Part shown: positions 46,172 to 64,000 of the stretch, piece after piece | Position numbering within the stretch: position 1 is the stretch's first letter | Layout: every line of letters starts with the position of its first letter | Assembly: GCA_020633335.1 (NCBI GenBank) | Contig: JACKDU010000011.1 | Coordinates: 325,536-389,535, forward strand | Direction of reading: 5' to 3' | Length of the DNA: 64,000 bases | From: Myxococcales bacterium | GTDB lineage: Bacteria > Myxococcota_A > Polyangia > Nannocystales > Nannocystaceae | Position numbers and translations under genes: made by a program | Notes under the pieces: model-generated | What the model was told of the DNA's origin: nothing | Database searches by the model: none | The model's input: only the letters and a program-made list of their open reading frames with translations

Positions 46172-46252
46172 CTGTCCACGATCGAGTCGTCCTGGCGACA
46201 GCAGAGGCCCTGAGAGGGCCGACACTCGAAGACAGCAGGTGGTCCAGCGACC
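46172..46252 (+). promoter_or_regulatory. L10 (rplJL) leader RNA
   Basis: A long gap before rplJ holds nested helices. CTGTC (46172-46176) pairs with GACAG (46231-46235) and CGAGT (46183-46187) with ACTCG (46224-46228), separated by a 6/2-nt asymmetric kink-turn-like loop. Inside is GGCCC-TGAGA-GGGCC (46206-46220). CGAAGACAGCAGGTGG and GGTC-CAGC-GACC follow, then TTAAA. This is the pattern of the L10-leader family, bound by the L10-L7/L12 complex to repress its own translation. Confidence 0.8.
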
Positions 46253-46364
46253 TTAAACGCGAACGCGGCCGGCCGAGAGTGGAGCGAACGATGAAGAGGT
46301 GAGCGCCGCAGCGGCGCGAAGCTCCCGCTCCTCCACCGACGCGGGCCAGAGAGCAGCAAGATAC

Positions 46365-46880
46365 ATGCAGATGAGCAAGCAAGAAGCGTCAGCCCAACTC
46401 CGCCAGCAACTCACGGATGTGGCGGCGATCGTCCTCGTCGACTTCGCGGGGATGACCGTCGCCGAGGCGACCGAGCTCCGGAACAAGTTCCGCGACGCCG
46501 GCTGCACCTACCGGGTCTACAAGAACTCGGTCGTCCGCTTCGCGGTGGCGGACACCTCGCTCGCCCCGGTCACGCCCCTCCTCAAGGGGATGACCGGCGT
46601 CGCCTTCAACCCCGACGATCCCGGCGCCCCGGCGCGGGTGGTCCGAGAGGTCGCCAAGGAGGTCAAGAGCCTCAAGGTGAAGGGCGGCGTGATCGAGGGG
46701 ACCGTCCTCGACGCCGCCGGCGTCGAGCGCCTGGCGGACATGCCTGGGCCTCGGGAGCTCAAGGCTCAGTTCCTCGCGCTGCTCAACGCGCCGGCGACCC
46801 AGATGGTCCGGGTCCTTCAGGCCGGCCCGCAGAGCTTCCTCTACCTCCTCAACGCAAAGAAGGACAAGGACGCCGCCTGA
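46365..46880 (+). CDS. rplJ: 50S ribosomal protein L10
   Basis: 171 residues from ATG 46365; ATG 46371 is equally possible, and a longer open frame upstream lies in the leader RNA. KQEASAQLRQQLTDVAAIVLVDFAGMTVAEATELR (its LVDF and GMTVAE parts are diagnostic) and the YRVYKNSVVRFA motif identify L10. The C-terminal helix anchors L7/L12 dimers in the ribosomal stalk. Regulated through the leader RNA just upstream. 63 bp before rplL. Confidence 0.96.
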   Translation: MQMSKQEASAQLRQQLTDVAAIVLVDFAGMTVAEATELRNKFRDAGCTYRVYKNSVVRFAVADTSLAPVTPLLKGMTGVAFNPDDPGAPARVVREVAKEVKSLKVKGGVIEGTVLDAAGVERLADMPGPRELKAQFLALLNAPATQMVRVLQAGPQSFLYLLNAKKDKDAA

Positions 46881-46943
46881 GGCGACCTCCCTTCGCTCCA
46901 CTTTCAACCTGCGACGTACGCAAATTCAGAAGGACAGCAGACA

Positions 46944-47324
46944 ATGTCGGTTACCAAGGAACAAGTCATCGATTACCTCAGCAACCTCCCGGTCATCGAG
47001 ATCGCGGCTCTCGTCAAGGAGCTTGAGGAGAAGTGGGGCGTCTCCGCGGCCGCGCCGGTCGCCGTCGCCGCTGGCCCCGCCGGCGGCGCTGAGGCCCCGC
47101 AGGAGGAGCAGACGGAGTTCACCGTCGTGCTCAAGGCCTTCGGTGACAAGAAGATCAACGTGATCAAGGCGATCCGCACCCTCCTCCCGGGCCTCGGCCT
47201 CAAGGAGGCGAAGGATCTCGTCGAGGGCGCCCCCGCCAACGTCAAGGAGGGCGTCTCGAAGGCTGAGGCCGAGGAGATGGCCAAGGCCCTCAAGGAGGCT
47301 GGTGCTGAGGTTGAGATCAAGTAG
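46944..47324 (+). CDS. rplL: 50S ribosomal protein L7/L12
   Basis: 126 residues. N-terminal dimerisation helix pair ([26 protein letters not shown]), an Ala-rich hinge ([18 protein letters not shown]) and the C-terminal factor-binding domain with [20 protein letters not shown] and [15 protein letters not shown]. It recruits EF-Tu and EF-G to the ribosome. Followed by a strong hairpin before rpoB, which fits the usual excess of L7/L12 over RNA polymerase. Confidence 0.97.
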   Translation: MSVTKEQVIDYLSNLPVIEIAALVKELEEKWGVSAAAPVAVAAGPAGGAEAPQEEQTEFTVVLKAFGDKKINVIKAIRTLLPGLGLKEAKDLVEGAPANVKEGVSKAEAEEMAKALKEAGAEVEIK

Positions 47325-47376
47325 ACCCCAGGGGCTTCGGCTCTTGGCGCATCTCAGCATGCAAGCTCAGGCGCAT

Positions 47377-47411
47377 ACGACGCCAAGGGGTGAGGTGTCC
47401 CTTGGCGTCGT
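47377..47411 (+). terminator. Hairpin between rplL and rpoB, probable attenuator or processing site
   Basis: ACGACGCCAAGGG (47377-47389) pairs perfectly with CCCTTGGCGTCGT (47399-47411) around a 9-nt loop; GCGC on both sides can extend it. There is no U-tract. Its position equals the rplL-rpoB attenuator/RNase III site of Escherichia coli. Confidence 0.65.
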
Positions 47412-47489
47412 GCGCCGCTTCGCCAATTTCTTGGCCTAGATTTTCTTCACCACCTCGTCCCCCGCTCGCCCGCCAGTCGAGGAAAGCCG

Positions 47490-51650
<4,161 letters not shown>

Positions 51651-51674
51651 CCACCGTCACCGGGAGACCAGGCA

Positions 51675-55862
<4,188 letters not shown>

Positions 55863-55895
55863 GGCGTCGGGAGCGCCTCACGATCTTGATTTTCC

Positions 55896-55921
55896 GGCCG
55901 CCGTGGCCCTCCACGGCGGCC
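55896..55921. repeat. 11-bp perfect inverted repeat downstream of rpoC
   Basis: GGCCGCCGTGG (55896-55906), loop CCCT, CCACGGCGGCC (55911-55921). It follows rpoC by 33 bp. No U-tract follows on either strand, so termination would need Rho or would be partial. Confidence 0.6.
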
Positions 55922-55984
55922 AAAACGCTCCCAGGTGTGCGCTACATGACGGAAGGCGGTCGCCCAGCGAAGGCGCGGAGACGC

Positions 55985-56013
55985 TTGATCTGGCCGACGT
56001 TCTGCCTTACAAC
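55985..56013 (+). promoter_or_regulatory. Possible promoter of the str operon
   Basis: TTGATC (55985-55990), 17-bp spacer, TACAAC (56008-56013), 88 nt before rpsL. It would allow rpsL-rpsG-fusA-tuf to be transcribed independently of rpoBC. Matches are moderate (4/6 each). Confidence 0.4.
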
Positions 56014-56101
56014 CTCCCCCCCAGCCGCCCGGGCTGGTGTGGGTTGATTTGCGGCCGGACGCCGCTCTCACAGACCCCCTCATTGAAAGGCTCAACGGCG
56101 A

Positions 56102-56473
56102 ATGCCGACGATTAACCAGCTGGTCCGCAAGGGACGCACGGCACAGGCCAAGAAGGAGAAGGCACCGGCCCTCGAGAGCTGCCCGCAGAAGCGGGGTGTT
56201 TGCGTCCGCGTCTACACAACGACTCCGAAGAAGCCGAACTCCGCGCTCCGCAAGGTCGCGCGCGTGCGCCTCTCCAACGGCATCGAGGTCACCACCTACA
56301 TCCCGGGCGAGGGTCACAACCTCCAGGAGCACTCGATGGTGCTGATCCGCGGCGGTCGCGTGAAGGACCTGCCCGGTGTCCGCTACCACGTGGTCCGCGG
56401 CACCCTCGACACCACCGGCGTCAACGGCCGTCGTCAGCGGCGCTCGAAGTACGGCGCCAAGCGGCCGAAGTAG
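56102..56473 (+). CDS. rpsL: 30S ribosomal protein S12
   Basis: 123 residues, standard. S12 sits at the decoding centre and controls accuracy. [18 protein letters not shown] contains the streptomycin-determining lysine near residue 43, and [12 protein letters not shown] the one near 88; both are the sensitive-type Lys. The C-terminal [18 protein letters not shown] is conserved. First gene of the str cluster rpsL-rpsG-fusA-tuf, 24 bp before rpsG. Confidence 0.98.
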   Translation: MPTINQLVRKGRTAQAKKEKAPALESCPQKRGVCVRVYTTTPKKPNSALRKVARVRLSNGIEVTTYIPGEGHNLQEHSMVLIRGGRVKDLPGVRYHVVRGTLDTTGVNGRRQRRSKYGAKRPK

Positions 56474-56497
56474 GCCTCTACAGAAAGATCGACCACG

Positions 56498-56986
56498 ATG
56501 TCCCGCAAAGGCATTTCCCACCGCAAGCGGCCACGGACGGAGATCCGCTACACGGATCACCCCGCGGATGTGAACGCGAACATCCACAAGTTCATCTGCG
56601 GGATCATGCGCGACGGCAAGAAGTCGCTGGCTGAGAGGATCGTCTTCTCCGCCTTCGACATCATCTCGGAGCGCACCAAGGACGATCCGGTCAAGGTCTT
56701 CGAGAAGGCCGTCGCCAACGTCCGCCCCCGCCTCGAGGTCCGCTCGCGCCGCGTCGGTGGCTCGAACTACCAGGTCCCGGTCGAGGTCCGCCAGGAGCGG
56801 AGCCAGGCCCTCGCCTACCGCTGGCTGATCGGCTTCGCCCGCTCGCGCCCGGAGAAGACGATGGCCGAGCGCCTCGCCAACGAGATGCTCGACGCGGCCC
56901 AGAACCGCGGCGGCGCCGTCAAGAAGCGCGAAGACATCCACAAGATGGCCGAGGCCAACAAGGCCTTCGCCCACTATCGCTGGTAA
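56498..56986 (+). CDS. rpsG: 30S ribosomal protein S7
   Basis: 162 residues, slightly longer than the usual 156 because of a few extra residues at the start ([20 protein letters not shown]). S7 nucleates assembly of the 30S head. Conserved segments are [48 protein letters not shown] (here [13 protein letters not shown]) and [27 protein letters not shown], of which the last part is the C-terminal signature. AGAAAGATCGACC upstream offers a weak ribosome site. Confidence 0.97.
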   Translation: MSRKGISHRKRPRTEIRYTDHPADVNANIHKFICGIMRDGKKSLAERIVFSAFDIISERTKDDPVKVFEKAVANVRPRLEVRSRRVGGSNYQVPVEVRQERSQALAYRWLIGFARSRPEKTMAERLANEMLDAAQNRGGAVKKREDIHKMAEANKAFAHYRW

Positions 56987-57189
56987 TCACCAGGAGAGCT
57001 CGCACCAGAAACCCCGGCCCCCGCGGCCACAACTCGACAACCCTCGTTTCCGTCGTCAGGTGACGCACCGCTCCGGTGCCCACCCGCGGACCCGAGAAGG
57101 GCCCCTCGCCGACCAGATCCCCTCCCGATGGAGACGGATGGTCGGGAGAGCGGCCCTAGCGTCGTTCCCCGGTCCCTCCGCCCCCGCAA

Positions 57190-59310
57190 ATGCACGCCTC
57201 CGACGACATCGCGGCCATCCGAGACATCGGCATCATGGCCCATATCGACGCCGGGAAGACCACGACGACCGAGCGCGTGCTCTTCTATACGGGGGTCTCG
57301 CACAAGATCGGCGAGGTCCACGACGGCGCGGCGGTGATGGACTACATGCCGCAGGAGCAGGAGCGGGGGATCACGATCACCGCGGCCGCCACCACCTGCT
57401 TCTGGCGCGAGCACCGGATCAACATCATCGACACCCCGGGGCACGTCGACTTCACCGTCGAGGTCGAGCGCTCGCTGCGGGTCCTCGACGGGGCGGTCGC
57501 CGTCTTCGACGCCGTCAGCGGGGTCGAGCCCCAGTCGGAGACGGTCTGGCGCCAGGCCGACCGCTACCACGTCCCCCGCCTCGCCTTCGTCAACAAGGTG
57601 GACCGGGTCGGCGCGACCCTCGACCACACGGTCGAGATGCTCCGCTCCCGCCTCGGCGCCCACCCGATCGTCATTCAGCTGCCGATCGGCGTCGAGTCGG
57701 CCTTCGAGGGGGTCATCGACCTGATGACCATGGAGACGATCCACTGGACCGACGAGCTCGGCGCGGTGGTCGTCCGGGCGCCGCTCACCGAGGAGCACCC
57801 GCTCCACGACGACGCCGTCCTCGCCCGCGAGGCGATGGTCGAGGCGATCGCCGAGGTCGATGACGAGCTGACGACCATCTTCCTCGAGCAGGGGAGCGCC
57901 GGGATCTCCCTCGACGAGCTCCGCGCCGGCCTCCGTCGGGTGACGATCGCCAACGCCGGCGTCGCCGTGCTCTGCGGCTCGGCGCTCAAGAACAAGGGGA
58001 TCCAGCCCCTCCTCGACGCGGTCATCGACTACCTCCCGTCGCCCCTCGACCTCCCGCCGGTCAAGGCGATCCGCAAGGCGGACGGGGCGATGGTCGAGCG
58101 CAAGCCGTCGATCGACGAGCCCTTCCTCGCCCTCGCGTTCAAGGTCCTCCACGATCCCCACCGGGGTCCCCTGATCTTCTTCCGGGTCTACTCCGGGCAG
58201 ATCAAGGTCAAGGACGCGATCCAGAACGTCACCCGCGGGCGCAAAGAGCGCCTGACCAAGATCCTCCAGATCCACGCCAACAAGACCCAGGAGATCGACA
58301 CCGTCAGCGTCGGCAACATCGCCGCCGCGGTCGGCCTCCGCTTCACCTCGACCGGCGACACGATCATCGAGGCGAAGGACAAGGAGGAGGTCGTGCTCGC
58401 CGGGATGCAGATCCCCGAGCCGGTGATCTTCCGGGCGATCGAGGCGAAGTCGGCCGCCGACCAGGGGGCCCTCACGGAGGCGATGGAGCGCCTCCAGCGC
58501 GAGGACCCGAGCTTCAAGGTCAGCGTCGACCCGGACTCCGGGCAGACGCTGATGGCAGGCATGGGCGAGCTCCACCTCGAGGTCCTGGTCGATCGCCTGC
58601 TCCGCGAGTACCGGGTCTCGGCCAACGTCGGCAAGCCGCAGGTCGCCTATCGGGAGGCGATCTCCCGCACCCTCAAAAAGACGATCGAGTACGACCGAGA
58701 GATCGGCGGCAAGCGACAGTACGCCCGCCTCGTCCTCGAGCTCTCGCCGACCGAGCGCGGCGCCGGGGCTCGCTTCGTCAACGCCCTCCCACCGGCCAAC
58801 AAGCAGAAGGGAGAGCCGATCCGGCTCCTCCCCGACATGATCGCGGCGGTCGAGGAAGGCGTCACCGATGCCTTCACTCGGGGACCGATCCTCGGCTACC
58901 CGGTGGTCGACGTCGAGGTAAAGCTCACGGACGGGGGCTATGTCGAAGGGGACTCGAGTGCTGCTAGCTTCCGGGCCGCCGCCTCGATGGGGATGATGGA
59001 GTCCCTGGAGGCGGCGTCGCCGACACTCCTCGAGCCGGTCATGAAGGTCGAGGTCATCGTCCCGGAGGATCACACCGGTCACGTCGTCTCGGATCTCAAT
59101 GGCCGTCGGGGCCGCGTCCTGGGCATGGAGCCCAGGCAAAGTTACCAGGCCATCGACGCCGAAGTTCCCTTGGCAGAGATGGTCGGATATGCTACCGCCC
59201 TTCGCTCAGCCACTCAGGGCCGGGCGAACTACACGATGCAGTTCAGCCACTACTCCGAGGTCCCCCGGGATCTGCAGGAGACCATCGTCGAGAAGATTCG
59301 CGGCTACTGA
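57190..59310 (+). CDS. fusA: Elongation factor G
   Basis: 706 residues, full five-domain EF-G. It drives tRNA-mRNA translocation and, with RRF, ribosome recycling. GTP-binding motifs are [13 protein letters not shown] (18-30), DTPGHVDF (81-88) and NKVD (135-138; Met is usual at the third position). [15 protein letters not shown] is switch I. The 203-bp gap before it has no clear Shine-Dalgarno; TAGCGT at 57157-57162 could be a -10 element, so fusA may have its own promoter. It lies in the str cluster, 78 bp before the second tuf. Confidence 0.96.
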   Translation: MHASDDIAAIRDIGIMAHIDAGKTTTTERVLFYTGVSHKIGEVHDGAAVMDYMPQEQERGITITAAATTCFWREHRINIIDTPGHVDFTVEVERSLRVLDGAVAVFDAVSGVEPQSETVWRQADRYHVPRLAFVNKVDRVGATLDHTVEMLRSRLGAHPIVIQLPIGVESAFEGVIDLMTMETIHWTDELGAVVVRAPLTEEHPLHDDAVLAREAMVEAIAEVDDELTTIFLEQGSAGISLDELRAGLRRVTIANAGVAVLCGSALKNKGIQPLLDAVIDYLPSPLDLPPVKAIRKADGAMVERKPSIDEPFLALAFKVLHDPHRGPLIFFRVYSGQIKVKDAIQNVTRGRKERLTKILQIHANKTQEIDTVSVGNIAAAVGLRFTSTGDTIIEAKDKEEVVLAGMQIPEPVIFRAIEAKSAADQGALTEAMERLQREDPSFKVSVDPDSGQTLMAGMGELHLEVLVDRLLREYRVSANVGKPQVAYREAISRTLKKTIEYDREIGGKRQYARLVLELSPTERGAGARFVNALPPANKQKGEPIRLLPDMIAAVEEGVTDAFTRGPILGYPVVDVEVKLTDGGYVEGDSSAASFRAAASMGMMESLEAASPTLLEPVMKVEVIVPEDHTGHVVSDLNGRRGRVLGMEPRQSYQAIDAEVPLAEMVGYATALRSATQGRANYTMQFSHYSEVPRDLQETIVEKIRGY

Positions 59311-59388
59311 AGGTAGCCATCCCCCTGGCGCCGGTCGGACGGCGCCACAAACCACCAGAGCAAGCTTCGAGGAAGAGAGATCTCCACC

Positions 59389-60588
<1,200 letters not shown>

Positions 60589-60603
60589 GCGACAGAGGAC
60601 ACC

Positions 60604-60912
<309 letters not shown>

Positions 60913-60925
60913 GGGACACCAGACC

Positions 60926-61567
60926 ATGGCAAAGCTCAACGTGATCGATCTCGAGGGGAAGAGCGTCGGCGAGCTCGATGTCGCCGACGAGGTCTTCGCC
61001 TCCGAGATCAAGGAGCACCTCCTCTGGGAGGTCGTCCGCTTCCAGCGGGCTGCTCGACGGCGGGGGACCGCCAGCGTCAAGGAGCGCGGCGAGATCGTCC
61101 GCTCGGGCGCCAAGATCTTCAAGCAGAAGGGGACGGGCAACGCCCGTCACGGCTCGCGTCGCGCGAACATCTTCCGCGGCGGCGGTCAGGTGCACGGCCC
61201 CCGGCCGCGCTCCTACGCCTTCCACGTCAACAAGAAGGTCCGCGCCGGCGCGCTCCGCTCGGCCCTGAGCCTCCGGGCCGCCGAGGGCAACCTCCTCGTC
61301 GTCCGCGACTTCGGGCTGCCGGAGATCAAGACCAAGGCGCTCACCCAGGTGCTCGGCAAGATCGACGCCCCCAAGGCGCTCCTGGTCGACGGCGACAACC
61401 GCAACCTCGCGCTCAGCGCTCGCAACCTGACCAGCGCGAGCTTCCTCGACGTCCGCGGCATGAACGTCTACGACATCCTCCGCTTCCCCAAGCTGGTGAT
61501 GTCCGAGTCGTCCCTCCGCCAGGTTGAGGCCCGCCTGCTCGGCAGGGGAGAGGGTGACAAGGCATGA
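60926..61567 (+). CDS. rplD: 50S ribosomal protein L4
   Basis: 213 residues. L4 lines the exit tunnel and in some bacteria represses the S10 operon. [51 protein letters not shown] contains the tunnel loop; [12 protein letters not shown] is the signature. The C-terminal domain ends with [19 protein letters not shown]. It directly follows rpsJ, with rplC missing between them. The stop overlaps the rplW start by 4 bp (ATGA). Confidence 0.97.
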   Translation: MAKLNVIDLEGKSVGELDVADEVFASEIKEHLLWEVVRFQRAARRRGTASVKERGEIVRSGAKIFKQKGTGNARHGSRRANIFRGGGQVHGPRPRSYAFHVNKKVRAGALRSALSLRAAEGNLLVVRDFGLPEIKTKALTQVLGKIDAPKALLVDGDNRNLALSARNLTSASFLDVRGMNVYDILRFPKLVMSESSLRQVEARLLGRGEGDKA

Positions 61568-61857
61568 TTCCGTACCAGGTGATCGTTCGGCCGGTCGTGA
61601 CCGAGAAGTCGAACGAGCTGATGAGCTACGACAACCAGTACGTCTTCGAGGTCCACAAGCGGGCCAACAAGATCGAGATCCGCAAGGCCGTCGAGCTCCT
61701 CTTCGGCGTCAAGGTGGACAAGGTGCGGACGATGGTGGTCCGCGGCGACATCCGCCGGGTGGGCAAGTTCTACGGGCGCAAGCCGTCGTGGAAGAAGGCC
61801 GTCGTCACCCTCAACGCGGGCGACTCGATCGACCTCTACGGGGGCGAGCAGGAGTAA
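61564..61857 (+). CDS. rplW: 50S ribosomal protein L23
   Basis: 97 residues. L23 lies at the tunnel exit and docks SRP and trigger factor. IVRPVVTEKSNELM, YVFEVHKRANKIEIRKAVELLFGVKVDKVRTM (the VTEKS and ANKIEIRKAVE parts are diagnostic) and GRKPSWKKAVVTL are family-typical. Coupled to rplD by a 4-bp overlap and 3 bp before rplB. Confidence 0.97.
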   Translation: MIPYQVIVRPVVTEKSNELMSYDNQYVFEVHKRANKIEIRKAVELLFGVKVDKVRTMVVRGDIRRVGKFYGRKPSWKKAVVTLNAGDSIDLYGGEQE

Positions 61858-61860
61858 GCC

Positions 61861-62685
<825 letters not shown>

Positions 62686-62688
62686 CGT

Positions 62689-62964
62689 ATGCCTCGCTCC
62701 GTAAAGAAGGGCCCCTTCGCCGACGCTCACCTGATCGAGAAGATCGAGGGCGCGCTGCGGGACGGCGGACGTCGGGTCGTCAAGACCTGGTCGCGCCGCT
62801 CGACCATCCTGCCGACCTTCGTCGGCGCCAACGTGATGGTCCACAACGGCCACAAGTTCATCCCGCTCTTCATCACCGAGAATATGGTCGGCCATAAGTT
62901 CGGTGAGTTCGCCCCAACCCGCACCTTCCGCGGTCACAGCGGTGACCGGAAGGGCAAGAAGTAG
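62689..62964 (+). CDS. rpsS: 30S ribosomal protein S19
   Basis: 91 residues, standard. S19 with S13 contacts the 50S subunit and the A-site finger. [64 protein letters not shown] (KFIP and GHKLGEF-like parts diagnostic) and the basic end are present. Located between rplB and rplV as in the classical S10 operon. Confidence 0.97.
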   Translation: MPRSVKKGPFADAHLIEKIEGALRDGGRRVVKTWSRRSTILPTFVGANVMVHNGHKFIPLFITENMVGHKFGEFAPTRTFRGHSGDRKGKK

Positions 62965-62976
62965 AGAGGTCCGTCA

Positions 62977-63312
62977 ATGGCAACCGCTCGACTCAGTCAC
63001 GCCCGGATCACCCCGCGCAAGGCCCGGATCATCGCCAACATGATCCGGAACCAGCCGGTGACCACGGCGATCAACAGCCTTCGCTTCATGCACAAGGCGG
63101 GGGCGCGCTCCTTCTTCAAGCTCCTGGTCTCGGCCGTCGCCAACGCCGAGGATCAGGGGCGGGTCGACGTCGACAACCTCGTGGTCTCCCGCGTGATGGT
63201 CGACCAGGGGCCGACGCTCAAGCGCTGGCGGCCGCGGGCGATGGGCCGCGCCAACCGTATCGAAAAGAAGACCAGCCACATCTTCCTCGAGGTGGCGGAG
63301 GTTCGCAGCTAA
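62977..63312 (+). CDS. rplV: 50S ribosomal protein L22
   Basis: 111 residues. L22 extends a loop into the exit tunnel, where macrolide-resistance changes can occur. [23 protein letters not shown] and [28 protein letters not shown] contain the family signature (the [15 protein letters not shown] part). [15 protein letters not shown] is also conserved. Its TAA overlaps the rpsC ATG by one base (TAATG), indicating translational coupling. Confidence 0.97.
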   Translation: MATARLSHARITPRKARIIANMIRNQPVTTAINSLRFMHKAGARSFFKLLVSAVANAEDQGRVDVDNLVVSRVMVDQGPTLKRWRPRAMGRANRIEKKTSHIFLEVAEVRS

Positions 63313-63989
63313 TGGGTCAGAAAACACATCCGATTGGTTTTCGCCTCGGGGTCACCAAGACCTGGAGCTCGAAGTGGTTCGAGCAGAACCGCTACAAGCA
63401 GTGGCTCCACGAGGACATCAAGCTCCGCCGCTTCCTCAAGCGTCGGCTGATGAGCGCCTCCATCGCTGAGATCACGATGGAGCGCGCGGCCAACAAGCTG
63501 AAGATCAACATCTTCTCGGCGCGCCCCGGTCAGATCATCGGCAAGCGCGGCGCCGGCGTCGAGGCCCTCAAGAAGGAGGTCCAGCGCCTGACCGAGTCCG
63601 AGGTCTTCCTGAACATCCAGGAGGTCCGCAAGGCCGAGGTCAACGCCCAGCTGGTTGCCGAGAACATCGCCCAGCAGCTCGAGCGCCGGATCGCCTTCCG
63701 CCGCGCCCTCAAGCGGGCGATGCAGACCGCGATGAAGTTCGGCGCCAAGGGGATCCGCGTCGCCGCCGGCGGCCGCCTCAGCGGCGGCGAGATGAGCCGC
63801 TCGGAGACCTACCGCGCCGGTCGCGTGCCGCTGCACACGCTCCGCGCCGACATCGACTACGGCTTCGCTGAGGCCTTCACCACCTCCGGCACGATCGGCG
63901 TCAAGTGCTGGATCTTCAAGGGCGAGGTCTACGGGCCGCGGGCTACGCAGCAGAGCGACCCCCGCTTCCCGCGCCCGCAGCGCGGCTAG
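63312..63989 (+). CDS. rpsC: 30S ribosomal protein S3
   Basis: 225 residues. S3 forms the mRNA entry tunnel and helicase with S4 and S5. [23 protein letters not shown] opens the protein; the KH domain has [20 protein letters not shown], and the C-terminal domain has [42 protein letters not shown] (GRLSGAEMAR-like core with Gly for Ala). It is the last gene before the right edge; rplP would be expected next. Confidence 0.97.
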   Translation: MGQKTHPIGFRLGVTKTWSSKWFEQNRYKQWLHEDIKLRRFLKRRLMSASIAEITMERAANKLKINIFSARPGQIIGKRGAGVEALKKEVQRLTESEVFLNIQEVRKAEVNAQLVAENIAQQLERRIAFRRALKRAMQTAMKFGAKGIRVAAGGRLSGGEMSRSETYRAGRVPLHTLRADIDYGFAEAFTTSGTIGVKCWIFKGEVYGPRATQQSDPRFPRPQRG

Positions 63990-64000
63990 ACCGCCTAGGA

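Noticed and set aside
55896..55921. Hairpin after rpoC as an intrinsic terminator
   Set aside because: No U-tract follows on either strand, so it is listed only as an inverted repeat.

Overview
This window looks like a chromosomal segment from a myxobacterium or a close relative, most likely of the Nannocystis/Plesiocystis type. The pointers are a very GC-rich sequence (roughly 70 % by eye), many lipoproteins of unknown function, Myxococcus-type cysteine-rich repeats (DUF4215), three tandem bactofilins, TPR and HEAT-repeat lipoproteins, and an unusually dense set of outer-membrane proteins. The assignment is inference from gene content; no rRNA gene is present.

Layout. (1) 1-1426, minus strand: the end of a possible pigment or secondary-metabolite operon, with an FabZ/ApeI-like dehydratase followed by a flavin-dependent halogenase-like protein cut by the left edge. 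(2) 1554-3857: a small lipoprotein and a membrane-anchored M28 peptidase. (3) 3925-6569: a two-gene, translationally coupled unit of a P-loop ATPase and a protein with an inactive-STAND-like domain plus an effector-associated-like domain. This is the best candidate for an undescribed NTP-dependent conflict or signalling system. (4) 6580-18935: lipoproteins, a TPM protein coupled to a duplicated Tim44/zinc-ribbon protein, a BamA-like barrel, a serine hydrolase with a small partner, an MDR oxidoreductase and a DUF4215 lipoprotein. (5) 19135-22412: lysine/peptidoglycan genes dapA-dapB and ribF with a small TPR protein. (6) 22531-27665: lipoproteins and an operon of DUF4398 lipoprotein, OmpA-family protein and TPR/barrel protein, an envelope module. 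(7) 27774-41545: rRNA methyltransferase, alaS, a very acidic repeat protein, a glutamate-cysteine ligase, three bactofilins, a HEAT lipoprotein, a DUF481 outer-membrane protein and a TPR lipoprotein.

(8) 41624-63989 is an almost unbroken information-processing block: tRNA-Thr, -Tyr, -Gly, -Thr, tuf, rpmG, tRNA-Trp, secE, nusG, rplK, rplA, rplJ, rplL, rpoB, rpoC, rpsL, rpsG, fusA, a second tuf, rpsJ, rplD, rplW, rplB, rpsS, rplV, rpsC. It joins the tRNA-tufB, secE-nusG, rplKAJL-rpoBC, str and S10 operons in the classical order. Its one break with convention is the absence of rplC (L3), normally between rpsJ and rplD. The two tuf genes are near-identical and share codon choices unlike their neighbours.

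Regulatory signals visible by eye include sigma-70-type promoters with 18-bp spacers, an L10-type leader with a kink-turn-like stem before rplJ, strong hairpins after tuf-1 and between rplL and rpoB, and two good intrinsic terminators. Several genes have a -10-like TAnnnT hexamer ending only 6-10 nt before the start codon, which suggests leaderless or very short-leader transcripts. No CRISPR array, insertion sequence, prophage or replication origin was seen. No gene-free stretch exceeds 300 bases.
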